Assembly: GCA_902363375.1 (NCBI GenBank)
Contig: CABIZX010000001.1
Span: 992,001 to 1,056,000 of the forward strand
Direction: 5' to 3'
DNA: 64,000 nucleotides
Source: Clostridiaceae bacterium
GTDB lineage: Bacteria; Bacillota; Clostridia; Clostridiales; Clostridiaceae
The notes under the pieces were generated by a model, which saw nothing but the letters and a program-made list of their open reading frames with translations, was not told where the DNA came from and searched no databases. How positions within the stretch are numbered: position 1 is the stretch's first letter; each line of letters starts with the position of its first letter. Of the stretch, positions 1 through 8,373 are shown piece after piece. The position numbers were made by a program, and so were the translations under genes.

Positions 1-110
1 CGAAATAAACTAATTTAAATAGCTGTCAAGAAGAGTTATATTATTAGAGTATAACTTAACAGTTTATGTAGAATTAGTGATTTATTTTGCTAAAGTCCTT
101 TTAATTATAA

Positions 111-554
111 TTAATCACAAGGATCACATGGATTATATACTTCTGAATAATTAGTTTTATCGTTATCGGTATGAATACTATTATCCTTGTTGAAAATCCC
201 AGAAATCATATCTATAGCTTGAGGCATTGCATCAATTAATTTATCGTATGGATTGTAGTCAGTTACTGAAAGAAATCTTATAGTATTTTTATGAACTACT
301 AAAAATCCTACTGGTTTCAAGGAAATTCCAGCGCCAGACCCACCGGCAAAGGGATGTCTATTAGATGAATCTAAATTTGTATCTTTAAACTCACTTCCAC
401 CAGAAGCAAAACCAAAAGATACCTTAGAAATAGGAATAATTGTTGTACCATCAGGGGCAGTTACAGGATTACCTATAACAGTATCTACGTCAATCATATT
501 TTTAATATTTTCCATAGTTGATTTCATTAAATTTTCTATTGGATGACTATCCAT
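111..554 (-). CDS. GerW/YtfJ family sporulation protein
   Basis: 147 aa, the usual size of the GerW (YtfJ) family, which in Bacillus is a forespore protein needed for normal germination. The family body is visible: an N-terminal helix, a GTTIIPISKVSFGFASGG core, a Gly-rich GGSGAG loop and a segment ending in FLVV. The tail is short and acidic and ends in CDPCD. The ATG follows AAGGAGG at 8 nt spacing, and the stop codon of the upstream DUF2953 gene lies in that spacer, so the two genes are translated as one unit. In clostridia this pair normally sits behind scpAB, which would lie outside the window. The molecular function of the family is not known. Confidence 0.9.
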   Translation of the reverse strand: MDSHPIENLMKSTMENIKNMIDVDTVIGNPVTAPDGTTIIPISKVSFGFASGGSEFKDTNLDSSNRHPFAGGSGAGISLKPVGFLVVHKNTIRFLSVTDYNPYDKLIDAMPQAIDMISGIFNKDNSIHTDNDKTNYSEVYNPCDPCD

Positions 555-1136
555 CTAAAATTCCTCCTTAAAATTAACTTTATGAAAGGAAGAACTTTTT
601 CTTCCTCTTTTGTAGTGATGAAAAATTGCAACAATCATATATATAATTTTTGCTATATTTATAAAAATTATACTACTTATTTCAAATTTAAAAAAATTTT
701 CATTATATTTGATATTTATATTAGGAATAAAGTTTTTTACTTTAAAAAATAGATTTAATATTGTTGCGATAAATGCTGTGATTTGATGTAAAAGTCCATA
801 GGCTATAGCATTTATAGCTGCATCATCTATAGCATAATCTATATTTATCTTAGTACGCATACTAAACTTTAATTTGGTATTAATAAAAAAATTTATTATT
901 TCTCTTATATCCTTAAGTTTAAGTTTTGAAATTTCTTCACCACTAGGAGTTTCTATATAATCTCTTGGCTTGTTTTTTTTCTTATCATTAGATTTTTTAT
1001 TTTTTGATGGAATTATTACTTTGTTATATATCTTTAAGGTAAAAATTTCATCATCATATATAAGTGTTATTTTTATTGGAATAGGAAATAATAAGACCAG
1101 TATAATTATGGCTGAAATCCATAAAAGATATTTCAT
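555..1136 (-). CDS. DUF2953 domain membrane protein
   Basis: 193 aa from the start chosen here. An upstream in-frame ATG at 1181 exists, but only the ATG at 1136 has a ribosome site (GGAGG at 1149-1153), and it places a hydrophobic segment (YLLWISAIIILVLLFPIP) at the N-terminus, as usual for DUF2953. A Lys-rich linker near residues 50-60 is followed by the conserved region with YAIDDAAINAIAYGLLHQ and a second hydrophobic stretch. The family has no assigned function. It is membrane bound and in clostridia occurs next to ytfJ. It abuts the GerW gene and is divergent from the carboxypeptidase gene, sharing a 127-bp promoter region. Confidence 0.85.
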   Translation of the reverse strand: MKYLLWISAIIILVLLFPIPIKITLIYDDEIFTLKIYNKVIIPSKNKKSNDKKKNKPRDYIETPSGEEISKLKLKDIREIINFFINTKLKFSMRTKINIDYAIDDAAINAIAYGLLHQITAFIATILNLFFKVKNFIPNINIKYNENFFKFEISSIIFINIAKIIYMIVAIFHHYKRGRKSSSFHKVNFKEEF

Positions 1137-1263
1137 TAGTGTACTAAACCTCCATAGTTTTATATCTGCAATTTTATCCAACTATGATTTATATATTCAT
1201 AGTTTATGAAATTCTAAAGATTATTTAAGGATAAGTGAGAAATTTAAGTTGGGAGTGTGAAAA

Positions 1264-2379
1264 ATGAAAAAAAGGTTATGGTGTTTTTTGTTAATTTTCT
1301 TATTTGTTATAACTAATATGCCTGTAGAATATGTAGATGCTGCACCAATTAGAGTAGATGCAGTTTCTGCCATAGCTATAGATTCAGCTACAGGAACTAT
1401 TTTATTTGATCAAAATGCTCATAAAGTTATACCTATGGCAAGTACTACGAAGATTATAACATCACTAGTAGCTTTAGAGTACGGAGATATAGATAGAGTA
1501 GTAGAGATATCTAAAAATGCGGCTGCAATAAGAGGATCTAAAGTTGGGTATAAGGCTGGAGACAAAGTAACTATAAGAGAACTTCTATATGGTCTTATGC
1601 TTAAGTCTGGTAATGACTGTGCCATAGCTATTGCAGAAGCAACTAGTGGATCTGTAGAAAAGTTTTGTCAAGTTATGAATGAATTTGCAGTATCTATAGG
1701 ATTAGTAGATAGTCATTTCGAATCTCCACATGGGCTAGATAGTAGTTCTCATTATTCTTCAGCTTATGATTTAGCAATTGCAACTAAAAAGGCTAAAGAA
1801 ATTGATGAATTCAATAAAATTGTATCTACTAAATTAATATCAGGAGAAGATGGTATAGAATTTACAAGAGAATTTAATAACATAAATAAACTTCTATATC
1901 AAGAGCCAAATTGTACTGGGGTTAAGACAGGATATACAGGTCAAGCAGGAAAATGTCTTGTTAGTTCTTTTAAGCTAGATAAAAATGAAATAATTGTTGT
2001 AACTTTAAACTGTGTTCCAAGATGGAAAGAAAGTCAACGTATATATGAGTATGTAAGAGATAATTATGAGTACAAGAAGATCATAGAAGCTGGAGAGAAC
2101 ATAGGCAATATAAATGTTAAAGGAAGAGAGAATGGTCTGCCATTAATTGCTAGTGAAGATTTAATTTTTCCTATTAGAAAGGATGAGAAAATAGTAAAGG
2201 AAGTTATTCTTCCAAAGTATAGTCTAACTACTCCGATTAGAACTACAGATGATGTGGGGATGCTTACTATAACTAATGAATTAAATTCTAAATATGCAAT
2301 GACACTTCATCCTAGTGAAGACATTGAAAAAATTGGAATATGGGATCAGATTAAATATATGATAAATAAGGATAAATAG
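1264..2379 (+). CDS. D-alanyl-D-alanine carboxypeptidase (PBP5/DacF type)
   Basis: 371 aa secreted serine peptidase S11 that trims the terminal D-Ala from peptidoglycan stem peptides. A signal peptide (residues 1-27, ending VDA-A) leads to the three active-site motifs: S60-T-T-K63, S115-G-N117 and K221-T-G. The C-terminal third fits the PBP5 beta-rich domain. GGGAGTG lies just before the ATG and a strong terminator follows the stop. Its position next to GerW and DUF2953 resembles the clostridial scpB-ytfJ-dac neighbourhood and suggests a role in spore cortex maturation. That role is inferred from context; a vegetative DacA role is equally possible, so no symbol is given. Confidence 0.92.
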   Translation: MKKRLWCFLLIFLFVITNMPVEYVDAAPIRVDAVSAIAIDSATGTILFDQNAHKVIPMASTTKIITSLVALEYGDIDRVVEISKNAAAIRGSKVGYKAGDKVTIRELLYGLMLKSGNDCAIAIAEATSGSVEKFCQVMNEFAVSIGLVDSHFESPHGLDSSSHYSSAYDLAIATKKAKEIDEFNKIVSTKLISGEDGIEFTREFNNINKLLYQEPNCTGVKTGYTGQAGKCLVSSFKLDKNEIIVVTLNCVPRWKESQRIYEYVRDNYEYKKIIEAGENIGNINVKGRENGLPLIASEDLIFPIRKDEKIVKEVILPKYSLTTPIRTTDDVGMLTITNELNSKYAMTLHPSEDIEKIGIWDQIKYMINKDK

Positions 2380-2412
2380 AAAAAACCAAGGTAAAAAACC
2401 TTGGTTTTTTTT
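2380..2412 (+). terminator. Rho-independent terminator of the carboxypeptidase gene
   Basis: Stem AACCAAGG/CCTTGGTT (2384-2391 and 2399-2406) with a 7-nt A-rich loop, followed by a run of Ts. It begins at the stop codon. Confidence 0.9.
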
Positions 2413-2480
2413 CTGTAAATAGTAGCAAATAATTTTTTATGAAATACTCTGATAATATAGTAATTTTGGAGGCAGAGGTA

Positions 2481-3476
2481 ATGGGCTACGAACCGTATAA
2501 CTGTATAGACTGTGGAAGTGAGTATTGTCCATGTCATTTAGCTGAATCAGGAAATTGTATTTTATGTTCTCACTTAGATGGCAAAGACTTTTGTGATTGT
2601 GTAAATTGGAATGGAGTGTGCATATATCAGGAGTTTATGCAAAATAATTTTAAGGCAAAGGAAGGAAGGAAGCATCAAAGATTTCAAATTATAGATAAGG
2701 AATTAATAAATGAAAAATTCATGATTTTAAAAGTTAAGGTTACTAAAAAATTAGCTAGTGATCTAGTTGGCCCTGGCTCTTTTGTATTTATTAGAAAAGA
2801 GAATTGTGAACAAACATTTGATACACCTATTTGTGCTATGGATAGTGATACTGAAAATGATATTATCACCTTAGCTATTGAATTAAAGGGATTAAAAACA
2901 AGGGTACTTAAAGATGTAAATATAAATGATTATGTCTTAATTAAAGGACCATTCTGGAATGGAATCTTGGGCCTTAACTCAATTATTAATATGAAACGTA
3001 AGCATTGCGTTTTGGTTTGTAGAGGTATAGGGCAAGCACCTATGGTACCTGTTATGGAGAAGCTATATAACAATGAAAATACAATTACAGTAATTCTTGA
3101 TCAGGGAACCTTAGATACTATATTTATAGGAGAAGAATTGAAAAAGTATGCTAAAGAAGTAATAAAAACCAATACACTACTTATGGGTGGAATTCTCGAT
3201 GGAAAGTGTAGAAAGATTTTAGAGGGAATTTTAACTAATGGTGATATAGCATTAGTGCACTGCGATAGTGCTGATGTATTAAGCCATCAAATTATGAAGA
3301 TCGTAGAAGCTTATGATAAAGATATTGAATTTTCATGTTCTAATAACGAGAAAATGTGTTGTGGAGAGGGAGTTTGTGGTTGCTGTACTATTATGAATGA
3401 TGATGAAAAGTTACGAAGACTGTGTAAGATGCAAACCAGTCCTAAATATATATTTGAAGGGAGAAGATTGTATTGA
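2481..3476 (+). CDS. PyrK-like FAD/NAD-binding iron-sulfur electron transfer subunit
   Basis: 331 aa. An in-frame ATG at 2439 lacks a ribosome site, whereas GGAGG at 2468-2472 lies 8 nt before the ATG at 2481. An N-terminal Cys cluster (NCIDCGSEYCPC, CILC, CDC) precedes a ferredoxin-reductase-like FAD domain and a nucleotide-binding domain with CRGIGQAPMVP. The C-terminus carries CCGEGVCGCC plus a later Cys, the [2Fe-2S] signature of dihydroorotate dehydrogenase electron transfer (PyrK) and sulfide-dehydrogenase-like subunits. It overlaps the next flavoprotein gene by 4 bp. The pair probably forms a cytoplasmic NAD(P)H-linked flavoprotein complex. No pyr genes are nearby, so a pyrimidine role is not supported and the substrate is unknown. 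Confidence 0.85.
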   Translation: MGYEPYNCIDCGSEYCPCHLAESGNCILCSHLDGKDFCDCVNWNGVCIYQEFMQNNFKAKEGRKHQRFQIIDKELINEKFMILKVKVTKKLASDLVGPGSFVFIRKENCEQTFDTPICAMDSDTENDIITLAIELKGLKTRVLKDVNINDYVLIKGPFWNGILGLNSIINMKRKHCVLVCRGIGQAPMVPVMEKLYNNENTITVILDQGTLDTIFIGEELKKYAKEVIKTNTLLMGGILDGKCRKILEGILTNGDIALVHCDSADVLSHQIMKIVEAYDKDIEFSCSNNEKMCCGEGVCGCCTIMNDDEKLRRLCKMQTSPKYIFEGRRLY

Positions 3477-4750
3477 AAATAGTTGTAATTGGCGGAGGCT
3501 GGTCTGGTTGTGCAGCTGCAATTTCAGCACGTAAGGCTGGGGCCGAAGTTGAAATAATTGAAAAAACAGATTTATTATTGGGACTTGGAAATGTTGGAGG
3601 AATTATGAGAAATAACGGAAGATATACTGCAGCAGAAGAGCTTATAGCACTAGGAGCTGGGGATTTAATTAACATAACTGATGCTAATACACTCCATAAG
3701 AATATAGATTTTCCAGGTCATGAGCATGCATGGCTTTACAATGTAAATAGAATAGAGCCAGCAGTAAGAAAACACATTAAAGAAATGAAAATAAAAATGA
3801 GATTTGTAAGTCGTGTAGTAGATGTGAATATGGAAGGTGTGAAGATAAAAGGTATTTATCTTAGCGATGGTGAATATATAGAGGCAGATGCATTTATAGA
3901 AACTACTGGATCTACAGGACCTATGGGAAACTGCTTAAGATATGGAAATGGTTGTTCTATGTGTGTATTAAGATGTCCAGCTTTTGGTCCAAGGGTAAGT
4001 ATTAGCTATAGAGCAGGAGTAGAGGATATTAAAGGCGAGAGACAAGAGGATGTTTATGGAGCATTTAGTGGCTCATGTAAATTAGAAAAAGATAGTTTAT
4101 CTGAGGATATAGCAAAACAGTTAGATGAAAAAGGAGTAGTAGTGTTGCAGGTACCACCTGAAGATATAAATACTGACAAGTTAAAGCAAAAAGTGTGTCA
4201 ACAATATGCATTAAAAGAATTTGCAGAAAATATAGTGCTTCTAGATACTGGTCATGCAAAATTAATGACATCCTATTATCCTATTGATAAGCTTAGAAAA
4301 ATTGAAGGACTAGAGGAAGCAAAATTCATAGATCCATATGCAGGAGGGAAGGGTAACTCAATTAGATATTTATCAGTAGCTCCAAGAAGTAATCAAATGA
4401 AGGTATTGGGACTTGATAATCTTTTCTGCGCTGGAGAGAAAAGTGGTCTTTTTGTAGGACATACTGAAGCTATGACAACAGGTTCTCTTGCAGGGCATAA
4501 TGCTGTTAGAAATGAACTTGGAATGCCTCTTTTAACATTGCCAAGGAATTTAGCTACAGGTGATATAATAGCCTATGCAAATGAAAAGGTTCAGACTACA
4601 GAAGGTAGGCGAAATAGATATACTTTTGCAGGAGCTGAATACTTTAAGAGAATGAAGGATAATGGTCTTTATATTTTAGAACCAGAAGAGATTCATAAGA
4701 AAGTTAGTAAGCTAGACTTAGATAATATTTTTAATCAAAAACTAGTATAA
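3473..4750 (+). CDS. FAD-dependent oxidoreductase, partner of the PyrK-like subunit
   Basis: 425 aa. The TTG start overlaps the upstream stop (TTGTATTGA) and follows GGGAG, so translation is coupled. Residues 1-35 form a Rossmann FAD fold (VVIGGGWSGCAAA, with E at the end of beta-2). A Cys-rich stretch NGCSMCVLRCPAFGPR near residue 165 could hold a metal cluster or redox disulfide. A second FAD contact lies in the C-terminal third (NLFCAGEKSG). The layout resembles FAD_oxidored and MnmG/GidA-like proteins, but the Cys-rich insert and the genetic partner argue for a separate redox enzyme. The reaction is not assignable from sequence. Confidence 0.8.
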   Translation: MKIVVIGGGWSGCAAAISARKAGAEVEIIEKTDLLLGLGNVGGIMRNNGRYTAAEELIALGAGDLINITDANTLHKNIDFPGHEHAWLYNVNRIEPAVRKHIKEMKIKMRFVSRVVDVNMEGVKIKGIYLSDGEYIEADAFIETTGSTGPMGNCLRYGNGCSMCVLRCPAFGPRVSISYRAGVEDIKGERQEDVYGAFSGSCKLEKDSLSEDIAKQLDEKGVVVLQVPPEDINTDKLKQKVCQQYALKEFAENIVLLDTGHAKLMTSYYPIDKLRKIEGLEEAKFIDPYAGGKGNSIRYLSVAPRSNQMKVLGLDNLFCAGEKSGLFVGHTEAMTTGSLAGHNAVRNELGMPLLTLPRNLATGDIIAYANEKVQTTEGRRNRYTFAGAEYFKRMKDNGLYILEPEEIHKKVSKLDLDNIFNQKLV

Positions 4751-4785
4751 GCTAGATAATATTTATATATAAGTTTGTTTAATAA

Positions 4786-4825
4786 AAGCCATTAGGATAT
4801 AAAATTAAGCATATCTTGATGGCTT
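4786..4825 (+). terminator. Hairpin after the oxidoreductase pair
   Basis: AAGCCAT (4786-4792) pairs with ATGGCTT (4819-4825), with an inner GATAT/ATATC helix. There is no U-tract after it, so termination is uncertain. The remainder of 4751-5027 is AT-rich and holds no gene that I can see. Confidence 0.4.
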
Positions 4826-5027
4826 CTGTTGATGAGATTATAATAATTCATTTATATAAAATTTATTTATAATGTATAATGAATATTTGTATTTAAGTAT
4901 TAAGCATTTTGAATAAACAATTTTAAAATATATTTCTATATTTTTAGATTAGTATCTAGAATATCTTAAGTAAAGATAATTTATTTTTACTATAAAATGT
5001 GCAAAGTGTTGGATGTGAGTGCATAAT

Positions 5028-5056
5028 TTGATAAATTTTAAGAAATGTGATATACT
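5028..5056 (+). promoter_or_regulatory. Sigma-A type promoter for the 5090 gene
   Basis: TTGATA (5028-5033), a 17-bp spacer and TATACT (5051-5056), about 33 bp before the GTG start at 5090. Confidence 0.6.
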
Positions 5057-5089
5057 AATAAAAGAGCGAATTATATAAGAAAGGTTAAA

Positions 5090-5461
5090 GTGGTAAGAGC
5101 AGCAAATAAATTTAATATATATAACGAAACACTAGGTAAATTGAATAATTTAGAAGTAAGATTATGGTATAATAAACGAAATAAAAATATTATTAATGAA
5201 ATAGATAAATCATTATCAATAAAAGAGCAAGCAATGCAAGCTCACGCTTTAAGAAATAAGTATAGAGCACAAGCTAGAAATCTAATGGCAGATAGAAGGT
5301 TGGCAGAAGAATTAAATATTAATAACTCTAATCTATCTTTTGAGCACTATGAAAATAAATACTTAAATCGTGGTTATAATGAAACTGAGCTTTATGAAAA
5401 AATAATAATAGCAGCTACAAGAACAAATAGAATAGTAAATAAATCATTAGGAATGTATTAA
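5090..5461 (+). CDS. Small protein resembling a polymorphic-toxin C-terminal domain
   Basis: 123 aa starting at GTG after AAGAAAGG. It is basic in its N-terminal half and has no signal peptide or membrane segment. The central part (AHALRNKYRAQARNLMADR, residues 52-70) and the later segment ending in RTNRIVNKSLG resemble, from memory, a domain at the C-terminus of Rhs and LXG-type secreted toxins of Firmicutes; I could not test this. Here it stands alone, with its own promoter, no delivery domain and no obvious immunity gene, so it may be an orphan cassette, a domesticated domain or simply an uncharacterised conserved protein. Nearby genes give no functional hint. Confidence 0.6.
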   Translation: MVRAANKFNIYNETLGKLNNLEVRLWYNKRNKNIINEIDKSLSIKEQAMQAHALRNKYRAQARNLMADRRLAEELNINNSNLSFEHYENKYLNRGYNETELYEKIIIAATRTNRIVNKSLGMY

Positions 5462-5587
5462 TAGCTATAAAAGTGTTTCAAGAGTGTTTTTAAAGGTAAA
5501 CTTATAAAGATTAATCTAAACAATATTTTAAAACCATAAAGTAATCATTAAATGAATTTTAGATAGTTTATTAAAATCTAAATTGAA

Positions 5588-5626
5588 GGGGAGTAGACGT
5601 AAGGACGTCTTACTAGCCCTATTTTT
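5588..5626 (+). terminator. Terminator between the 5090 gene and the catalase gene
   Basis: GGG-AGTA-GACGT pairs with ACGTC-TACT-CCC around an AAGG loop (5589-5619), followed by ATTTTTATTT. It can end the 5090 transcript or act as an attenuator for the catalase gene 90 bp downstream. Confidence 0.65.
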
Positions 5627-5717
5627 ATTTCTTTTGAAATCATGTAATATTAATGAATATTGTAGAAAAAGAAACAAATAATAAAAACGAAAGTTTAAAT
5701 TATTTGGAGGTGTTTTT

Positions 5718-6389
5718 ATGTTTGAACATAAAAAACAATTATTACATGAAGTAAAAGTTGAAAGACCAAACCCACAGTATGCAGTACTAATGCAAGAGCA
5801 GTTAGGGGGAGGCAATGGGGAGCTTAAGGCAGCTATGCAATATATCTCTCAAAGCTTTAGAATAAAAGATCCTGAAATAAAAGATTTATTTTTAGATATA
5901 GGTGCAGAAGAACTTAGTCATATGGAGATGGTGGCGCAAACAATTAATCTATTAAATGGTCACGATGTAAATAATGAGAAGGTAGATAATGGAGAAATTC
6001 AAACTCATGTGCAATGTGGATTATCACCAGTATTAATTAATTCATCTGGAGCACCTTGGACAGCTGATTACGTAACTGTTACAGGTGATTTAGTTGCAGA
6101 TTTATTATCTAATATAGCATCTGAACAAAGGGCTAAGGTAGTGTATGAGTATTTATATCGTCAAATAGATGATAAAGAGGTTAGAGCTACCATTGACTTT
6201 TTACTTAATAGAGAAGAGGCACACAATGCCTTATTTAGAGAAGCTTTAAATAAAGTTCAAAAGAGCGGTTCTAATAAGGATTTTGGAGTTACAGAAGATT
6301 CTAAGCTTTACTTTGACTTATCCACACCAGGACCTTCACATAAATCACCAGACCCAACACCAGTTTCTTTTGATAATCCAAGAAGATAA
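5718..6389 (+). CDS. Manganese catalase family protein (CotJC-like)
   Basis: 223 aa ferritin-like four-helix protein with a strong GGAGG site. The di-manganese ligand pattern is present: GELKAAMQYISQSF, GAEELSHMEMV (E and H), SEQRAKVVYEYL and NREEAHNALF (E and H). Manganese catalases remove hydrogen peroxide; the CotJC branch is incorporated into spore coats. The C-terminal tail (PGPSHKSPDPTPVSF) is Pro-rich and flexible. It is monocistronic here, without cotJA or cotJB. A decayed CotJB/CotJC pair lies at 19586-20078, so this may be the surviving paralogue. Activity is likely but not proven by sequence. Confidence 0.9.
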   Translation: MFEHKKQLLHEVKVERPNPQYAVLMQEQLGGGNGELKAAMQYISQSFRIKDPEIKDLFLDIGAEELSHMEMVAQTINLLNGHDVNNEKVDNGEIQTHVQCGLSPVLINSSGAPWTADYVTVTGDLVADLLSNIASEQRAKVVYEYLYRQIDDKEVRATIDFLLNREEAHNALFREALNKVQKSGSNKDFGVTEDSKLYFDLSTPGPSHKSPDPTPVSFDNPRR

Positions 6390-6400
6390 TGACTATAATG

Positions 6401-6433
6401 AAAAGAACTCTCTTCATAGGGAGTTCTTTTATA
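6401..6433 (+). terminator. Terminator of the catalase gene
   Basis: AAAAGAACTC (6401-6410) pairs with GAGTTCTTTT (6421-6430). The rest of 6434-6646 is AT-rich with nothing I can name. Confidence 0.85.
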
Positions 6434-6646
6434 TGGTATATAAAATTTAAAATAAAGACCAGAAATTTTAATATAAATACAAAATATGTTGACCAAGTAT
6501 TGGGGTTTAGGTACCATAATATTGTATTAAGTAATTTAATATGAATAGTTGTAAAATTAGGTAAATATATTTTAATAGAATTGCAATGGATAGATTTACA
6601 CTATACATCTTGATAAATTTAATAAAAGAAAGGTAGGTGAAATTTA

Positions 6647-6697
6647 GTGAAGATATATTTTTATATAGATATCTTCCTAAAAATAAGTTATGTTTAA
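6647..6697 (+). other. Candidate 16-codon leader ORF inside an inverted repeat
   Basis: GTG at 6647 follows AGGTAGGTGA and reads MKIYFYIDIFLKISYV to a TAA at 6695-6697 that overlaps the ATG of the next gene (6690). The leader covers an inverted repeat, GAAGATAT (6649-6656) with ATATCTTC (6669-6676). The downstream gene has no convincing ribosome site of its own, so coupling through this leader is plausible. Coding is unproven. Confidence 0.35.
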
Positions 6698-7187
6698 GGA
6701 GTTACGGTTATCAAAGTATAAGATGGATGAAAAGAGTAGCCATGAGCTTTTAAGTAATGCTGAGTATGGAGTACTATCTACTATAGGAGAAGATGAGTAT
6801 TGTTATGGAATTCCGGTAAACTATGTATTTATAAACAATGCTATATATTTTCATTGTGGAACAAAGGAAAGTCATAAGCTTGATAATATAAACAATCATA
6901 GTAAGGTTAGTTTTACAATAGTAGGCAATACAAAAGTGTTACCCAATAAATTAGATACTAGATACGAGAGTATAATTGTTTTTGGACAAGCAGCCTTATT
7001 AAATACAGAAAATAATTCTGAAAAGATAGAAGCTCTACAGGCTATTGTGGAGAAGTATGCTCCTAATTTTATTAAGAATGGTAATTTATGCATAGAAAAA
7101 AATTTAGAAAGAACTAATATAGTTAAAATATCCATTGATTATATTAGTGGAAAGTCGTCTTATTTAGAAGGTGACATAGTAAAGTAG
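6690..7187 (+). CDS. Pyridoxamine 5'-phosphate oxidase family flavoprotein (NimA-like)
   Basis: 165 aa split-barrel FMN-binding protein. The N-terminal motif AEYGVLSTIGEDEYCYGIPVNYVF and the IYFHCGTKESHKLDNI segment are typical of the NimA/5-nitroimidazole-reductase-like branch, which binds FMN or F420-type cofactors and often reduces small xenobiotics. The full-length start at 6690 is kept because family members begin close to an MF-x-E-(L/M)-R motif, although no good Shine-Dalgarno precedes it; the overlapping leader ORF may supply translation. It is cytoplasmic. Substrate unknown; nitroimidazole resistance cannot be inferred from family membership alone. Confidence 0.85.
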   Translation: MFKELRLSKYKMDEKSSHELLSNAEYGVLSTIGEDEYCYGIPVNYVFINNAIYFHCGTKESHKLDNINNHSKVSFTIVGNTKVLPNKLDTRYESIIVFGQAALLNTENNSEKIEALQAIVEKYAPNFIKNGNLCIEKNLERTNIVKISIDYISGKSSYLEGDIVK

Positions 7188-7271
7188 AACTATAAATCTT
7201 AATATTTGCATATTCATTTAAAGTATAAAATTATTCTTATCACATATCCTAATGACGAGGATGGTGATAGT

Positions 7272-7412
7272 ATGAGTAATAAGCGAAAATTCACTAATAA
7301 ACAAATGGCAAACTTGGGGCTTAAGAAAACAAACAGAGGAGATTATGATTATATTGATCCTGAGGAAAAAGAAAAATCTAAATATAGAATTAATAAAAAA
7401 GAATCTGATTAA
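7272..7412 (+). CDS. Small basic protein, 46 aa
   Basis: The open frame extends upstream to 7206, but GGTGAT (7263-7268) points to the ATG at 7272. The product is hydrophilic and rich in Lys and Asn (FTNKQMANLGLKKTNRGDYD), with an acidic-basic C-terminus ending KKESD. It is probably cytoplasmic; I do not recognise a family. Its stop codon lies in the loop of the following terminator, as is common for short clostridial genes. Confidence 0.6.
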   Translation: MSNKRKFTNKQMANLGLKKTNRGDYDYIDPEEKEKSKYRINKKESD

Positions 7413-7424
7413 GGATTCTTTTTT
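7399..7424 (+). terminator. Terminator of the 46-aa gene
   Basis: AAGAATC (7399-7405) pairs with GATTCTT (7414-7420), followed by Ts; the TAA stop is in the loop. Confidence 0.8.
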
Positions 7425-7517
7425 ATTATAGAATTTTAAATTTTATGTAATAAGGCATAATTTTGCTATATCCTTTGATATATATATTCTATATAGAAAA
7501 TAAGAAGGAGTATAGTT

Positions 7518-7988
7518 ATGAAAAAAATATTGGCAATTTTAGTATGCTTAAGTGCTGCAGCAACAATTATGGTAGGATGTAATAATGATGATAAAGTTCC
7601 TAAAAAAAATGCAAGTAATGTAAATCAAATTGAAGAATGGTCAGATAATGATATTAATGTAAATATGGATATAAGAGATACATCAATGCAAGTTCAAAGC
7701 ACCCAGGTAGACAGTGGAGAATTAGAAGGTGAAAAAGTATTTGCATTAGGTGTGGTTTCTTCTATAGATCTTGATGGCGAAAATATGAATAAAGTTAATT
7801 TTATAATTACACAAACAGAAGGAAATAATTCAGTCCCTTATGTAGCTACATGGGAAGGGGAAAAGCTAAACTTCCAAAGTTTACAAATAGAAGAGGGCGA
7901 TATAATTAAGATTTATGGTGTATTAGAAGGAAAGAATAAAAAAGGGGCTCCAATAATAAAAACATCTCTTATAGATTTAGCAACTTAA
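7518..7988 (+). CDS. Lipoprotein with a C-terminal OB-fold-like region
   Basis: 156 aa. The signal peptide ends in the lipobox IMVGC (Cys21), so the mature protein should be lipidated and held on the outer face of the membrane. Residues 22-60 form a polar Asn/Asp-rich linker. The remainder (VFALGVVSSIDLD, WEGEKLNF, EGDIIKIYGVLEG) is beta-rich and looks like an OB-fold or DUF4352-type surface domain; this is inference from strand pattern. GAAGGAG precedes the ATG. It is monocistronic, with a strong terminator 8 bp after the stop. Function unknown. Confidence 0.75.
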   Translation: MKKILAILVCLSAAATIMVGCNNDDKVPKKNASNVNQIEEWSDNDINVNMDIRDTSMQVQSTQVDSGELEGEKVFALGVVSSIDLDGENMNKVNFIITQTEGNNSVPYVATWEGEKLNFQSLQIEEGDIIKIYGVLEGKNKKGAPIIKTSLIDLAT

Positions 7989-7995
7989 TAAAATA

Positions 7996-8024
7996 AAAAA
8001 TAGCATGGGATCCATGCTATTTTT
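7996..8024 (+). terminator. Terminator of the lipoprotein gene
   Basis: TAGCATGG (8001-8008) pairs with CCATGCTA around a 3-nt loop, with flanking A and T runs. The following stretch 8025-8340 has no supported gene. Confidence 0.92.
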
Positions 8025-8344
8025 ATTTGCTTGAAATATAGCAATTATTAAATATCAACAAGTAAATAATTTGTTAATATATGATTGTATTTTGATGAAT
8101 ATATTATCTAACGATAAATATAAATTCAATTATCTGAAGATTATCTCATGCCATAAATAGTATTTATAAGTATTTGAGACAATAAGATTAGAATCTGTTG
8201 AAAGAGCTTAAGATTATCAATTCATTATTTGAAAAATTTACTTATAATTATTTTGAAGATATGAAAAAAGGAGAATAATAGAGTAAAACACCATTGAAAA
8301 CGTTTAATAATCCTTTAAAAGATGAAAAAAAGTGAATGTAACAA

Positions 8345-8373
8345 TTGATACGACCGACTGGTCGGTATAAAAT
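8345..8373 (+). promoter_or_regulatory. Promoter with a TetR-type operator in its spacer
   Basis: TTGATA (8345-8350) and TAAAAT (8368-8373) are 17 bp apart. The spacer contains the palindrome ACCGAC-TG-GTCGGT (8353-8366), typical in form of TetR/AcrR operators. A bound repressor would cover both promoter boxes. It lies 36 bp before the MMPL start codon. No TetR gene is in the window, so the regulator would act in trans. Confidence 0.75.

Noticed and set aside
4860..5027. Possible small RNA before the 5090 gene
   Set aside because: Only AT-rich sequence without a hairpin or promoter pair other than the one for the 5090 gene.
8192..8278. Short frame ending KIINSLFEKFTYNYFEDMKKG upstream of the MMPL operon, possibly a TetR remnant
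   Set aside because: No helix-turn-helix can be found upstream, a stop lies just before it, and the composition is only that of AT-rich DNA. Not enough to call a pseudogene.
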